The notes beneath the pieces were generated by a model, which made no database searches, was not told the DNA's origin, and saw only the letters and a program-made list of their open reading frames with translations. A DNA stretch of 61,327 nucleotides, from positions 1 through 61,327 of the forward strand of contig JAFGMM010000007.1 of NCBI GenBank assembly GCA_016927535.1, read 5' to 3'. The stretch's first letter is position 1; every line of letters begins with the position of its first letter. The stretch comes from Anaerolineae bacterium. Its GTDB lineage: Bacteria; Chloroflexota; Anaerolineae; Aggregatilineales; JAFGMM01. This document shows positions 53,671 to 61,327 of this stretch, one piece after another. The position numbers were made by a program, and so were the translations under genes.

Positions 53671-53708
53671 ATACACGAACACATGTTCCGGCGTCAAGTT
53701 GGAAATAT
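53671..53708 (-). promoter_or_regulatory. lexA promoter with embedded SOS box
   Basis: GAAC-ACAT-GTTC (53677-53688) is a perfect Gram-positive-type LexA box. On the minus strand it sits between TTGACG and TATAAT (spacer about 18 nt), so bound LexA would block its own transcription. The box lies 49-60 bp upstream of ATG 53628. This is strong evidence of autoregulation. Confidence 0.8.
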
Positions 53709-53806
53709 GTTCAAGTTCACTCCACGCATAAGAGCAACCCGGCGGCGCGTCTTGACATCGTTAAGACGCGCTGCTATGCTGTTTTGGCAGAGCAGTTAGA
53801 ATATAA

Positions 53807-54940
53807 ATGAAAAGAAAACCGGTGAGCGAACACAAATACTGGGTTGCTTTGAATATCGTGCAAGGTATCGGCCCGGCAGCATTTCGCGCGCTGCTGGACC
53901 GGTTCGGCGCTCTAAGCGCGGCATGGCAGGCCCCGGAGCACGCGCTGCGCGCCGTCCCCATGAAACCCGAAGGCCGCGAAAACTTGCTGAAAATGCGCCA
54001 GGCGCTCGACCTGGATCGCATCATGGCGAAGGTCGCTGAAGCGGGCGCGCGGGTGCTCACCTGGGAGGACGGCGAGTATCCTAACGCCCTGCGCAATGCG
54101 CCTAATCCGCCTCCTGTACTTTACATAAAAGGCGAACTGACCGAAGCCGATGACTGGGCGTTAGGCGTGGTGGGCACGCGCAAATCGACCGGGTACGGCC
54201 ATGCTGTCACCAAACGAATCGTAGAGACGCTGGCACGCAGCGGCGTGACCATCGTCAGCGGCCTGGCGAAGGGCATCGACGGGGTCGCGCATCGCGCCGC
54301 CCTCGACGCTGGCGGGCGCACCATCGCCGTACTGGGCTGCGGCATCGATATCATCTACCCACCCGACCACCGCGCACTCGCCGAGGATATTATCAAGTCG
54401 GGCGCCATCGTCAGCGAATATCCCATCGGCGCTAAACCCGAAGGCAAAAACTTTCCGCCGCGCAACCGCATCATCAGCGGGCTGTCGATGGGCGTGCTGG
54501 TCGTAGAGGCCGGCGAGCGCAGCGGCGCGCTCATCACCACGACCTATGCCGCCGAACAGGGGCGCGACGTCTTCGCCGTGCCGGGGCCGATCCTGGCCGC
54601 CACCAGCCGGGGCGCCAACCGCCTGATCCAGGAGGGCGCCAAGCTGGTGATGGACGCCGAAGATATCTTGGAGGAGCTGAACCTGGGGATGGCGATCCAG
54701 CAAGCCGAAATCCGCGAAGTTATCCCGGCGACCGACATCGAAGCCCGGCTAATGCAGCTCCTGGCCGGCGGGCCGCTCCACATCGACGAACTGTGCCGCC
54801 AGAGCGGGCTGTCCATCGCCAGGGTCAGCGGCGACCTGACTCTGATGGAACTCAAGGGCCTGGTGCATCAGGTCGGCGGCATGACCTACGCGCTGGCCCA
54901 ACCGTCGATGCTTGACAACACTCGATATCTGGTCGATTAA
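53807..54940 (+). CDS. dprA: DNA-processing protein DprA
   Basis: 377 residues. The Rossmann-like core has GVVGTRKSTGYGH, VSGLAKGIDGVAHRAALDAGGRTIAVLGCGIDIIYP, ISEYP-like IVSEYPIGAKPEGKNFPPRNRIISGLSMGVLVVEAGERSGALITTTYAAEQGRDVFAVPGPI, then a C-terminal winged helix (LLAGGPLHIDELCRQSGLSIARVSGDLTLMELKGLVHQ). Loads RecA on incoming single strands in transformation. Divergent from lexA across 180 bp. Confidence 0.93.
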   Translation: MKRKPVSEHKYWVALNIVQGIGPAAFRALLDRFGALSAAWQAPEHALRAVPMKPEGRENLLKMRQALDLDRIMAKVAEAGARVLTWEDGEYPNALRNAPNPPPVLYIKGELTEADDWALGVVGTRKSTGYGHAVTKRIVETLARSGVTIVSGLAKGIDGVAHRAALDAGGRTIAVLGCGIDIIYPPDHRALAEDIIKSGAIVSEYPIGAKPEGKNFPPRNRIISGLSMGVLVVEAGERSGALITTTYAAEQGRDVFAVPGPILAATSRGANRLIQEGAKLVMDAEDILEELNLGMAIQQAEIREVIPATDIEARLMQLLAGGPLHIDELCRQSGLSIARVSGDLTLMELKGLVHQVGGMTYALAQPSMLDNTRYLVD

Positions 54941-54955
54941 AGCGTGTGGGGCACC

Positions 54956-56041
54956 ATGGGTTATTATGCACTGATTATGGCAGGCGGCGGGGGAACCCGG
55001 TTATGGCCGTTGAGCCGGCGCGACCGGCCCAAGCAAACCCTGGCGCTGATTGACAGCCGGACGATGTTCCAGATATCGGTCGAGCGGCTGGCGCCGCTGT
55101 TCGAACCGGAACAGATTTTCGTCGTTACCGGCGAACCCCACCTGGATACGCTGCGCGAGCAAGCGCCCGATATCCCGGTGAAAAACTTCATCGTCGAACC
55201 GGCTCGCCGCGACACCGGGCCGGCCGCCGGGCTGGGCACGCTGTACATCTCCAAGCACGACCCCGACGCCGTGATCGCCATCCTGACCGCCGACCACCAC
55301 ATCGCTTATCCTGAACGCTTCCGGCAAGTGTTGGCCGCCGCCTACACGCTTGCGCAGCGCGATTACATCGTGACGCTGGGCATCCCGCCGGCCTTCCCGT
55401 CCTCCGGCTATGCGTATTTGCGGCGCGGTGTGTGGCTCGATGAAGTGGAGGGCTTTCCATGTTACAAAGTCACCAATCTGTACGAGAAGCCGGAGCCGGA
55501 TATCGCCGCCAAGTTTTTGCTGGCCGGCAACTATAGCTGGAACAGCGGCATGCTGATCTGGCGCGCTCAACTGGCCTTGGAATCCTACCGGCTGCGCCAG
55601 CCTGTGTTGGGCGCCATCTTCGACCGGGTTGGCCCGGTCATCGGCACACCTGAATACGAAGCAGTCCTGGAACAATGGTTCCCGGCTGCGCCCAAGCTCT
55701 CGGTCGATAAGGCCATTATGCAAGACGCGACAAACATGGTAGTATTGACCGCCGACATCGGCTGGAGCGACGTGGGCAGTTGGACCACCCTCTACGACGT
55801 GATGCGGCCCGACGAAGACGCCGACGAAAATGTCTTGCACCAGAACACACCCTCCGGCATCCAGCTTCGCACACGTGGCACGCTGATTATAAGCAAGCGG
55901 CTGGTGGTGACGATAGGCGTTGAGGATATTGTCATCGTCGATACCGACGATGTGCTGCTCGTGTGCCGCCGCAACCAGTCGGAGGATGTGCGCCAGGTGG
56001 TCGAAATGCTGCGCGAGTGGGGCCTGGAAGAGTACCTGTAA
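54956..56041 (+). CDS. Mannose-1-phosphate guanylyltransferase
   Basis: 361 residues from ATG 54956. LIMAGGGGTRLWPLSRRDRPKQ (nucleotide loop), FIVEPARRDTGPAAGLG, ILTADHHIAYP (metal site), GYAYLRRGVW, ITNLYEKPEP-like VTNLYEKPEPDIA. Makes GDP-mannose from GTP and mannose-1-phosphate. It lacks a C-terminal isomerase domain (no cupin part), so type I-like. Starts 15 bp after dprA. Confidence 0.9.
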   Translation: MGYYALIMAGGGGTRLWPLSRRDRPKQTLALIDSRTMFQISVERLAPLFEPEQIFVVTGEPHLDTLREQAPDIPVKNFIVEPARRDTGPAAGLGTLYISKHDPDAVIAILTADHHIAYPERFRQVLAAAYTLAQRDYIVTLGIPPAFPSSGYAYLRRGVWLDEVEGFPCYKVTNLYEKPEPDIAAKFLLAGNYSWNSGMLIWRAQLALESYRLRQPVLGAIFDRVGPVIGTPEYEAVLEQWFPAAPKLSVDKAIMQDATNMVVLTADIGWSDVGSWTTLYDVMRPDEDADENVLHQNTPSGIQLRTRGTLIISKRLVVTIGVEDIVIVDTDDVLLVCRRNQSEDVRQVVEMLREWGLEEYL

Positions 56042-56177
56042 TTGTAACCGCGCAAGACATTCACCTGACATCACATCGCTACATCAAAACTATACTTAGA
56101 ACTTCAAAAGATGATTTGACAAATCATCCTGATAGCGATATTTATCGTCTGAGTCACCAACCGAGGCAAAAGCATTT

Positions 56178-58373
56178 ATGGCGAGCAACGATAAGAAAAA
56201 GAGTAAAACGAACACCACGAAACAAAAAAGGTCACAGCACCGGGGTAAATTGGTCATCGTCGAAAGCCCGGCGAAGGCAAAAACCGTCGGGCGCATTCTA
56301 GGGCGCGGCTACAAGGTCAAAGCGTCGGTCGGCCATGTACGAGATTTGTTAAAATCGCGGCTCTCGGTCGATGTCGAAAATAACTTCGAGCCGACCTACC
56401 GCGTGCTGAACGACAAGCGCGAAGTGGTTAAAGAGCTGGCCGAGGAAGCGGCCAAAGCCAAAGAAATCTACCTGGCGACCGATCTCGACCGCGAGGGCGA
56501 GGCCATCGCCTGGCACCTGATCCATGCCGCCAAGATCGACCCGGACCGCGTGCGCCGCGTCGTCTTCCACGAGATCACCGATGAGGCCATCAAAGAGGCG
56601 TTCGCCCACCCGCGCAGCGTCAACATGGACCTGGTAGACGCCCAGCAAACCCGGCGCATCCTAGACCGGCTGGTCGGCTACCAGATCACGCCCATCTTGT
56701 GGGACCGGGTGCGCAGCCGGCTTTCGGCAGGGCGCGTGCAGAGCGTGGCGGTCCGCCTGATTGTGGAGCGCGAGCGCGAGATCGAAACGTTCGAGCCGGA
56801 GGAGTATTGGACCATCGACGCCGAGCTTTGCGGCGACAGCGACAACGGCTGCGAGCCAAAGCCCTTTGTCGCGCGGCTGGTCAAAATCAACGACGAGAAG
56901 GCCGAATTCAAGCGCGAGGCGGAGGTCAAGCCGCACCTGGACATCCTGGAGCGCGCCGACTACGTGGTCTCGGAGGTCAAGCGCGGCACGCGCCGCCGCA
57001 AACCGGCGGCACCCTTCACCACCAGCACCTTGCAGCAAGACGCCGCGCGCCAGCTTGGGTTTACCACCCGCAAGACCATGAGCCTGGCCCAGAAGCTCTA
57101 CGAAGGCATCGACATCGGCGAAGGCGTGGTCGGTCTCATCACCTACATGCGCACCGACAGCACCCACGTCGCCGAGACCGCGCAGAACGAAGCGCTGGCC
57201 TTCATCGAACGCGAGTATGGCCCGGAATACCGGCCCGAACCGCCCAACATCTACAAAACCCGCTCGAAGGGCGCGCAGGAGGCGCACGAAGCCATCCGGC
57301 CAACCGGCGTAAAGCGCACGCCCCAGGCCATCAAAAAGGCGCTGAGCCGCGACGAGTACCGGCTGTACAACTTGATCTGGCAGCGCTTCATCGCCAGCCA
57401 GATGACCGACGCGGTGTACGACACCCTGCGCCTCGAAGTCGAGGCCGGCCGGCCCGGCGAGCCGCGCCCGTATCTGTTCCGGGTATCGGGCAGCATCTTG
57501 AAGTTTAAGGGGTTCCTGGCGGTCTACGAGGAGGCGCGCGACGAAGACGCCGCCCTAGACGAGGACGAAGGCCGCGACCTACCCAATCTGACCGAGGGCG
57601 AGTTGATGCGCCTGCTCCGCCTGCTCCCGCAGCAGCACTGGACACAGCCGCCGCCCCGCTTCACCGAGGCGTCACTGGTCAAGACGCTGGAGGACTACAG
57701 CATCGGGCGGCCCAGCACCTACGCGCCGATCATCTCCACCGTCCAGCAGCGCGGCTACGTCACACGCGACGAGAACAAGCGCCTGGTGCCCACCGAAACC
57801 GGCGAACTGGTCAATGATCTGCTGGTGGAATATTTCCCGGACGTGATCGACGTGACCTTTACCGCGCAGATGGAAGAAGAACTCGACGAGATCGCGCAGG
57901 GCGAAAAACAGTGGGTGCCGGTGATCCGCGAGTTTTACGGGCCGTTCAAGGAACGGCTCAAACACGCGCGCCAGCACATGCCGGAGGTGCGCACCGAGGA
58001 GGAAATCGGGCGCGTCTGCCCCAAGTGCGGCAGTCCGCTGATCGTGCGCTGGGGGCGCTACGGCAAGTTCATCGGGTGCAGCAACTATCCCGAATGCCGC
58101 CACACCGAACCCTGGCTCGAAAAAATCGGGGTCGTCTGCCCACAGTGCGGTACCGGTGAAGTGGTCCGGCGGCGCACCAAGCGCGGGCGCGTCTTCTACG
58201 GGTGCAGCAACTACCCGGAGTGTGAATTCACATCCTGGAAGCGCCCGCTGTCCCAGCCCTGCCCGGAGTGCGGCGGCCTGCTGGTCGAGGAGCGGCGCGA
58301 CCACGCGCAATGCACGACCTGCGAGTCGCGCTTCGTCATCGACCAACTGGCCGCCCAGACCGAAGCCGCTTGA
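56178..58373 (+). CDS. topA: DNA topoisomerase I
   Basis: 731 residues. Toprim KLVIVESPAKAKTVGRIL and ATDLDREGEAIAWHLI (acidic metal site). The catalytic Tyr lies in LITYMRTDSTHVAE; SIGRPSTYAPIIS is conserved. Three C-terminal zinc ribbons follow (CPKCGSPLIVRWGRYGKFIGCSNYPEC; CPQCGTGEVVRRRTKRGRVFYGCSNYPEC; CPECGGLLVEERRDHAQCTTC). Type IA enzyme relaxing negative supercoils. A Lys-rich N-terminal tail precedes the Toprim. Confidence 0.94.
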   Translation: MASNDKKKSKTNTTKQKRSQHRGKLVIVESPAKAKTVGRILGRGYKVKASVGHVRDLLKSRLSVDVENNFEPTYRVLNDKREVVKELAEEAAKAKEIYLATDLDREGEAIAWHLIHAAKIDPDRVRRVVFHEITDEAIKEAFAHPRSVNMDLVDAQQTRRILDRLVGYQITPILWDRVRSRLSAGRVQSVAVRLIVEREREIETFEPEEYWTIDAELCGDSDNGCEPKPFVARLVKINDEKAEFKREAEVKPHLDILERADYVVSEVKRGTRRRKPAAPFTTSTLQQDAARQLGFTTRKTMSLAQKLYEGIDIGEGVVGLITYMRTDSTHVAETAQNEALAFIEREYGPEYRPEPPNIYKTRSKGAQEAHEAIRPTGVKRTPQAIKKALSRDEYRLYNLIWQRFIASQMTDAVYDTLRLEVEAGRPGEPRPYLFRVSGSILKFKGFLAVYEEARDEDAALDEDEGRDLPNLTEGELMRLLRLLPQQHWTQPPPRFTEASLVKTLEDYSIGRPSTYAPIISTVQQRGYVTRDENKRLVPTETGELVNDLLVEYFPDVIDVTFTAQMEEELDEIAQGEKQWVPVIREFYGPFKERLKHARQHMPEVRTEEEIGRVCPKCGSPLIVRWGRYGKFIGCSNYPECRHTEPWLEKIGVVCPQCGTGEVVRRRTKRGRVFYGCSNYPECEFTSWKRPLSQPCPECGGLLVEERRDHAQCTTCESRFVIDQLAAQTEAA

Positions 58374-58386
58374 TACCCTGAACATA

Positions 58387-58450
58387 ACCACGGAGCGCAC
58401 AGAGAGATCACAGAGAGGGGAATAAAGAGAATCTCTGTGCGCTCCGTGGT
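58387..58450. repeat. 19-bp-arm CACGGAG/CACAGAG inverted repeat between convergent genes
   Basis: ACCACGGAGCGCACAGAGA and its exact inverse (58432-58450) around a 26-nt centre. Lies between the topA stop and the lipoprotein stop, so it may end both transcripts. Confidence 0.8.
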
Positions 58451-58472
58451 GAGACCATCGCGCGAGGCGGTT

Positions 58473-59378
58473 TTATTTCACCGTGATCCTGCCCGCGCTC
58501 ATGCTATCGACGACGATATCGACCTTGTGCTCGGCGCGCTCGAAGCCCTCGGTCTCCCAGACGCCCTGCGGTGCGTCGCCGCTGACCTGCGCCATGCCGC
58601 CGGGCACATTGACCGTGCCGGCGCCGGCGTTCTTCACTTCCAGGCGCACCGCTGCGCCCTCCGGCACGTCGAACGTGATGTCGCCGGCGCTCAGCGATGC
58701 AATGTTCACCTGAGCCGCGCTTTCGCCGCCGAGATTTAGCACCAGGTCGCCGGCGCTGTACGTCGATACAGACATCTCGATATCCGTTCCTGCGCCGAAA
58801 CTAAACGTCAGGCTTCCGGCGCTCTGGGTGAGGTCGGCGACGTTTACTTTTGCGCCGTCGGCAAAAATAAACGCGGCTTTGCCCGCGCTCAGACCGAGCC
58901 GGATATCATAGCGCTCGGTCATTGCCGGCAGGCTCGCCGTCATATCGCCCGCACTGAGATTCACCTCGAAGCCGGTGATCTGCATCTTCTCCAAGTTGAG
59001 TTCGGCGCTGCCGGCGCTCACGTTCACCTTCAGGTCTAGGGGCAGATCAGGCGTCAGACCAATCTCCCAGCGCAGCGGCTTACCGGTGTAGGACAGGCTC
59101 CGCACGTCTTCGCTCAAGGCAACAACCGCCGCGTCACCGTCGGTTTTGGCGCTGAAGTCGATTTCGCCGATGTACTCCAACCGGGCCTCGATGAGCGCAG
59201 CGGCATCTGTCAGCGGACTTACCAACATATTCTCAAAAGGAAGGTTCAGGCTCACCTCCACCGACTGCGCTTCGCCGACCGGCGCGCTGTACTCGGCCAT
59301 CTTCACGTTGGCGGTCAATCCACACCCGACCCATGCACCCGCTAACATAATCAAAACAATCATGGCGGTTTTTTTCAT
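58473..59378 (-). CDS. Lipoprotein with repeated beta-strand (toast-rack/DUF4097-like) domain
   Basis: 301 residues. Signal peptide and lipobox MKKTAMIVLIMLAGAWVGC, so a membrane-anchored lipoprotein. The rest is a regular array of short strands each containing S-A-G (NVSAGSAELNLEKM, NLSAGDMTASL, GLSAGKAAFIF, TQSAGSLTFSF, YSAGDLVLNL, SLSAGDITFDV, GAGTVNVPGG). A parallel beta-helix-like surface is expected. Function unknown; relatives include LiaF/PspC-neighbour envelope proteins. Confidence 0.82.
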   Translation of the reverse strand: MKKTAMIVLIMLAGAWVGCGLTANVKMAEYSAPVGEAQSVEVSLNLPFENMLVSPLTDAAALIEARLEYIGEIDFSAKTDGDAAVVALSEDVRSLSYTGKPLRWEIGLTPDLPLDLKVNVSAGSAELNLEKMQITGFEVNLSAGDMTASLPAMTERYDIRLGLSAGKAAFIFADGAKVNVADLTQSAGSLTFSFGAGTDIEMSVSTYSAGDLVLNLGGESAAQVNIASLSAGDITFDVPEGAAVRLEVKNAGAGTVNVPGGMAQVSGDAPQGVWETEGFERAEHKVDIVVDSMSAGRITVK

Positions 59379-59551
59379 TCTGCTGTTTGTCTCCTTATGA
59401 ATTATGGCATGTTCTCACCATCATACATTACGCAGCCGATATAGGCACGTTGCGCGGCAAAAGCAGATAAACATCAGCCGCTTTGCGTCGCTTTGTCAAT
59501 TGTGACCCGCCGCGCCCTATCCCATAATAAATAATAGGTAGTGGCGACTCT

Positions 59552-59690
59552 TTGACTGATACCTCACCCCCCGGCCCCCTCTCCACACGGTGGAGAGGGG
59601 GAGAAGACCGCGCTTCGGCGGCTCCGGTCTCCCCTCTCCATGACATGGAGAGGGGGCCAGGGGGGTGAGGGAAACCAAGCCATCAGTCAA
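59552..59690. repeat. 139 bp palindromic element with TTGACTGAT terminal inverted repeats
   Basis: TTGACTGAT (59552-59560) and ATCAGTCAA (59682-59690) bound two near-identical opposed arms (59561-59584 vs 59647-59671, one 1-nt indel). Inner hairpins include CCCTCTCCacacGGTGGAGAGGG and AGACCG...CGGTCT. Related in core, not in ends, to 19421-19560. No ORF. MITE-like. Confidence 0.75.
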
Positions 59691-59762
59691 CATGTCACCG
59701 CCACCAACGAATACCTGGCGATGTAGTCAGGATCATGTCACATCCAGTAGGCAGGTAAGATA

Positions 59763-61175
59763 ATGGAAACACTCCTTTACACTCTCGGCGCGGCGGAACT
59801 GGCACGCGGCATCCGCGCCGGCGATTTCTCGGCGACCGAGGTCGTCGAGGCGTACATCGCGCGCCTCGCGGCGGTGAACCCGCACATCAATGCGCTGGTT
59901 ACGCCGATGTTCGACGCGGCGCGCGCAGGAGCGGCCAAAGCCGATAGACTGTTGGCGATGGGCGGGTTCACGCCGCCGGCGCTGTTCGGCGTCCCGGTGA
60001 CGATCAAGGACGCCTTCCCGGTAGCGGGCGTGCGCTTCACGGCGGGGTCGTGGTTCCACCGCGACGATATCGCCGATCACGATGCTGCGGCAGTGAGCCG
60101 GCTCAAGGCGGCCGGCGCGATCATCCTGGGCAAGACCAACTGCCCGGATATGAGTTGGTTCGCCGAAACTCAAAACCTGGTCTTCGGACTGACGGGCAAC
60201 CCCTGGAACCTCAAGCGCACCGCCGGCGGCAGCTCCGGCGGCGAGGCGGCGATCATTGCGGCGGGCGGGTCGCCGCTGGGCCTGGGATCGGATATCGCGG
60301 GGAGCATCCGGCTCCCGGCGGCGATGTGCGGCGCGTTCGGCCTCAAGCCGACCGGCGGGCGCATCTCAACAAAAGGGCACATCCCCGAAGCGCCGCCGGC
60401 CCTGCACGAGTGGAACACGGCAGGGCCGCTGGCGCGCTCGGTGGAAGACCTGGCGCTGGCGCTGGAGGTGCTCTCGGAAACGCCGGTCAAAGACTACCGC
60501 CAGATCGACCTGACCGGGCGGCGCGCGGTCGTCAAAATCTACAATGCGCTGCTGCCGGTACAGCAGCCGGTCGCGGAGACGGTGCTGCTGGCGGCGGGCG
60601 TATTGCAAGCGGCGGGCATGGCGGTCGTGCGCAGCGAGAAGCCGCCGCTGATCGAAATCGGCTTGCACTACGGCGCGACGATTCAACGGGAGGCAGACCT
60701 GGCGTTCCGGGCGGCATTGGGCGGCGGCGCGTCTATTTCGGTGTGGCGCGAAGCGCTCGCCAACCTGCAAGGGCGCGGGCGCGTCTCCCCGAAGGCGCTG
60801 GCGGTTGTAGCGCAGACATCATTTATCGGGCTGATGCGCCTGTTCGGTTTCGGAAACCCGGCGCGCTTGGAGCGGCTGCGCGAGCGCATGCTCGATGTGA
60901 TGGGGCCGGGCGGTGTACTCTTGTGCCCGGTCTTTCATATGGCGCCGCCGCGCCACGGCTTCACCTGGTGGGGGATATACGGCTTGCCCGCCTACACGTT
61001 TATCTTCAACGCGCTGCGCCTGCCGGCCGCGTCGGTGCCGATGCGCTTTACACAGAACGGTCTGCCGCTGAACGTGCAGATAGTCGGGCACCCCGGCGAA
61101 GACGAGACGGTGCTGGCAGTGGCAGCAGCGCTAGAGCGCACGTTTGGCAAGGCGCGGATCGCGCCGGTGAATTAA
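59763..61175 (+). CDS. Amidase signature-family enzyme (GatA-like)
   Basis: 470 residues. The Ser-Ser-Lys catalytic set: GVPVTIKDAFPVAGV (Lys), TAGGSSGGEAAIIAAGGSPLGLGSDIAGSIRLPAAMCG (the two serines). C-terminal part (HGFTWWGIYGLPAYTFIFNALRLPAASVP) is of the amidase/6-aminohexanoate or fatty-acid amide type. Likely a stand-alone amide hydrolase rather than GatA, because GatB and the GatC gene are not linked. RBS AGGTAAG before ATG 59763. Confidence 0.88.
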   Translation: METLLYTLGAAELARGIRAGDFSATEVVEAYIARLAAVNPHINALVTPMFDAARAGAAKADRLLAMGGFTPPALFGVPVTIKDAFPVAGVRFTAGSWFHRDDIADHDAAAVSRLKAAGAIILGKTNCPDMSWFAETQNLVFGLTGNPWNLKRTAGGSSGGEAAIIAAGGSPLGLGSDIAGSIRLPAAMCGAFGLKPTGGRISTKGHIPEAPPALHEWNTAGPLARSVEDLALALEVLSETPVKDYRQIDLTGRRAVVKIYNALLPVQQPVAETVLLAAGVLQAAGMAVVRSEKPPLIEIGLHYGATIQREADLAFRAALGGGASISVWREALANLQGRGRVSPKALAVVAQTSFIGLMRLFGFGNPARLERLRERMLDVMGPGGVLLCPVFHMAPPRHGFTWWGIYGLPAYTFIFNALRLPAASVPMRFTQNGLPLNVQIVGHPGEDETVLAVAAALERTFGKARIAPVN

Positions 61176-61182
61176 GATCATC

Positions 61183-61327
61183 ACCACCGAGAGCACAGAG
61201 AAGAATCTCCGAATATAGCGTGGCCGTCAGCTGGGCGTAGGGGCGGGTTTAAAACCCGTCCCATGCACATCAACTTAAGAATTTTGACCGTTTGTGCACC
61301 TGTTCCCCCTCTCCCCAAACCCCTCTC
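61183..61327. repeat. Terminal spacer with three repeat types
   Basis: Contains a CACCGAGAGCACAGAG half element (61183-61205), the GTAGGGGCGGGTTT / AAACCCGTCCC palindrome (61238-61262), and the start of a CCCCCTCTCCCC element at the window edge. No gene seen. Confidence 0.6.

Noticed and set aside
59763-61175. GatA partner of gatC
   Set aside because: Far from gatC, no GatB nearby, and C-terminal motifs fit a stand-alone amidase.

Overview
This 61 kb window is a GC-rich bacterial chromosome segment, most like an uncultured Chloroflexota member (Anaerolineae-type). That placement is an inference. It rests on base composition, a LexA gene with a Gram-positive-type GAAC-N4-GTTC box, a MalT-like LuxR ATPase regulator, an APC permease fused to Usp domains, and G/C-rich palindromic intergenic repeats. 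No rRNA or tRNA gene, transposase, phage block or CRISPR array was seen.

Layout. 1-4.3 kb: two tandem-domain amino-acid binding proteins, the first behind what looks like a complete leader-peptide attenuator, plus a GIY-YIG/nitroreductase fusion. 4.3-12.4 kb (minus strand): a large FAD/Fe-S dehydrogenase, an eIF2B-like sugar-phosphate isomerase, HflX with no AUG start, a histidine kinase and a MerR-like regulator sharing a likely operator. 12.7-15.8 kb (plus): sugar nucleotidyltransferase, phosphohexomutase and two overlapping tiny membrane proteins. 15.8-24.2 kb (minus): metallophosphoesterase, APC-Usp permease, two ICMT-like methyltransferases and a LuxR/MalT regulator. 24.3-24.9 kb: FmdB zinc ribbon and CsoR/CstR-type repressor behind a promoter with an embedded operator. 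25.0-25.25 kb: an AT-rich, promoter- and terminator-bounded candidate structured RNA. 25.3-33.7 kb (minus): two-gene NAD synthetase, three paralogous ABC-2-like membrane proteins, S9 peptidase, SAM methyltransferase, alpha/beta hydrolase. 33.9-38.1 kb (plus): two paralogous HExxH membrane proteins, RfbB, a polytopic membrane protein, a beta-rich protein. 38.1-42.4 kb (minus): sugar oxidoreductases, a receiver protein, and ThpR - LOG - a putative selenoprotein. 42.6-45.6 kb (plus): GatC, two receivers, a BaiN-like flavoprotein. 45.5-53.6 kb (minus): a GH88/SDR/OYE/GNAT/Gfo-Idh cluster, an epimerase and GHMP kinase pair, and LexA. 53.8-61.2 kb: DprA, mannose-1-phosphate guanylyltransferase, TopA, a lipoprotein and an amidase.

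Themes. Activated-sugar and surface-polysaccharide supply recurs (nucleotidyltransferase, phosphohexomutase, RfbB, epimerase, GHMP kinase, ManC-type enzyme), as does uronide or sugar catabolism (GH88, SDR, Gfo/Idh, aldo/keto reductase). Tandem paralogy is frequent. The strongest unusual signals are the attenuator at 1.2-1.45 kb, the UGA-containing C-GCAxxG-C-C-like gene at 40.8-41.3 kb with a SECIS-like hairpin, the unassigned RNA near 25 kb, the CstR-type promoter/operator at 24.28 kb, and two roughly 140 bp palindromic elements. All calls come from reading the sequence; no database search was run.
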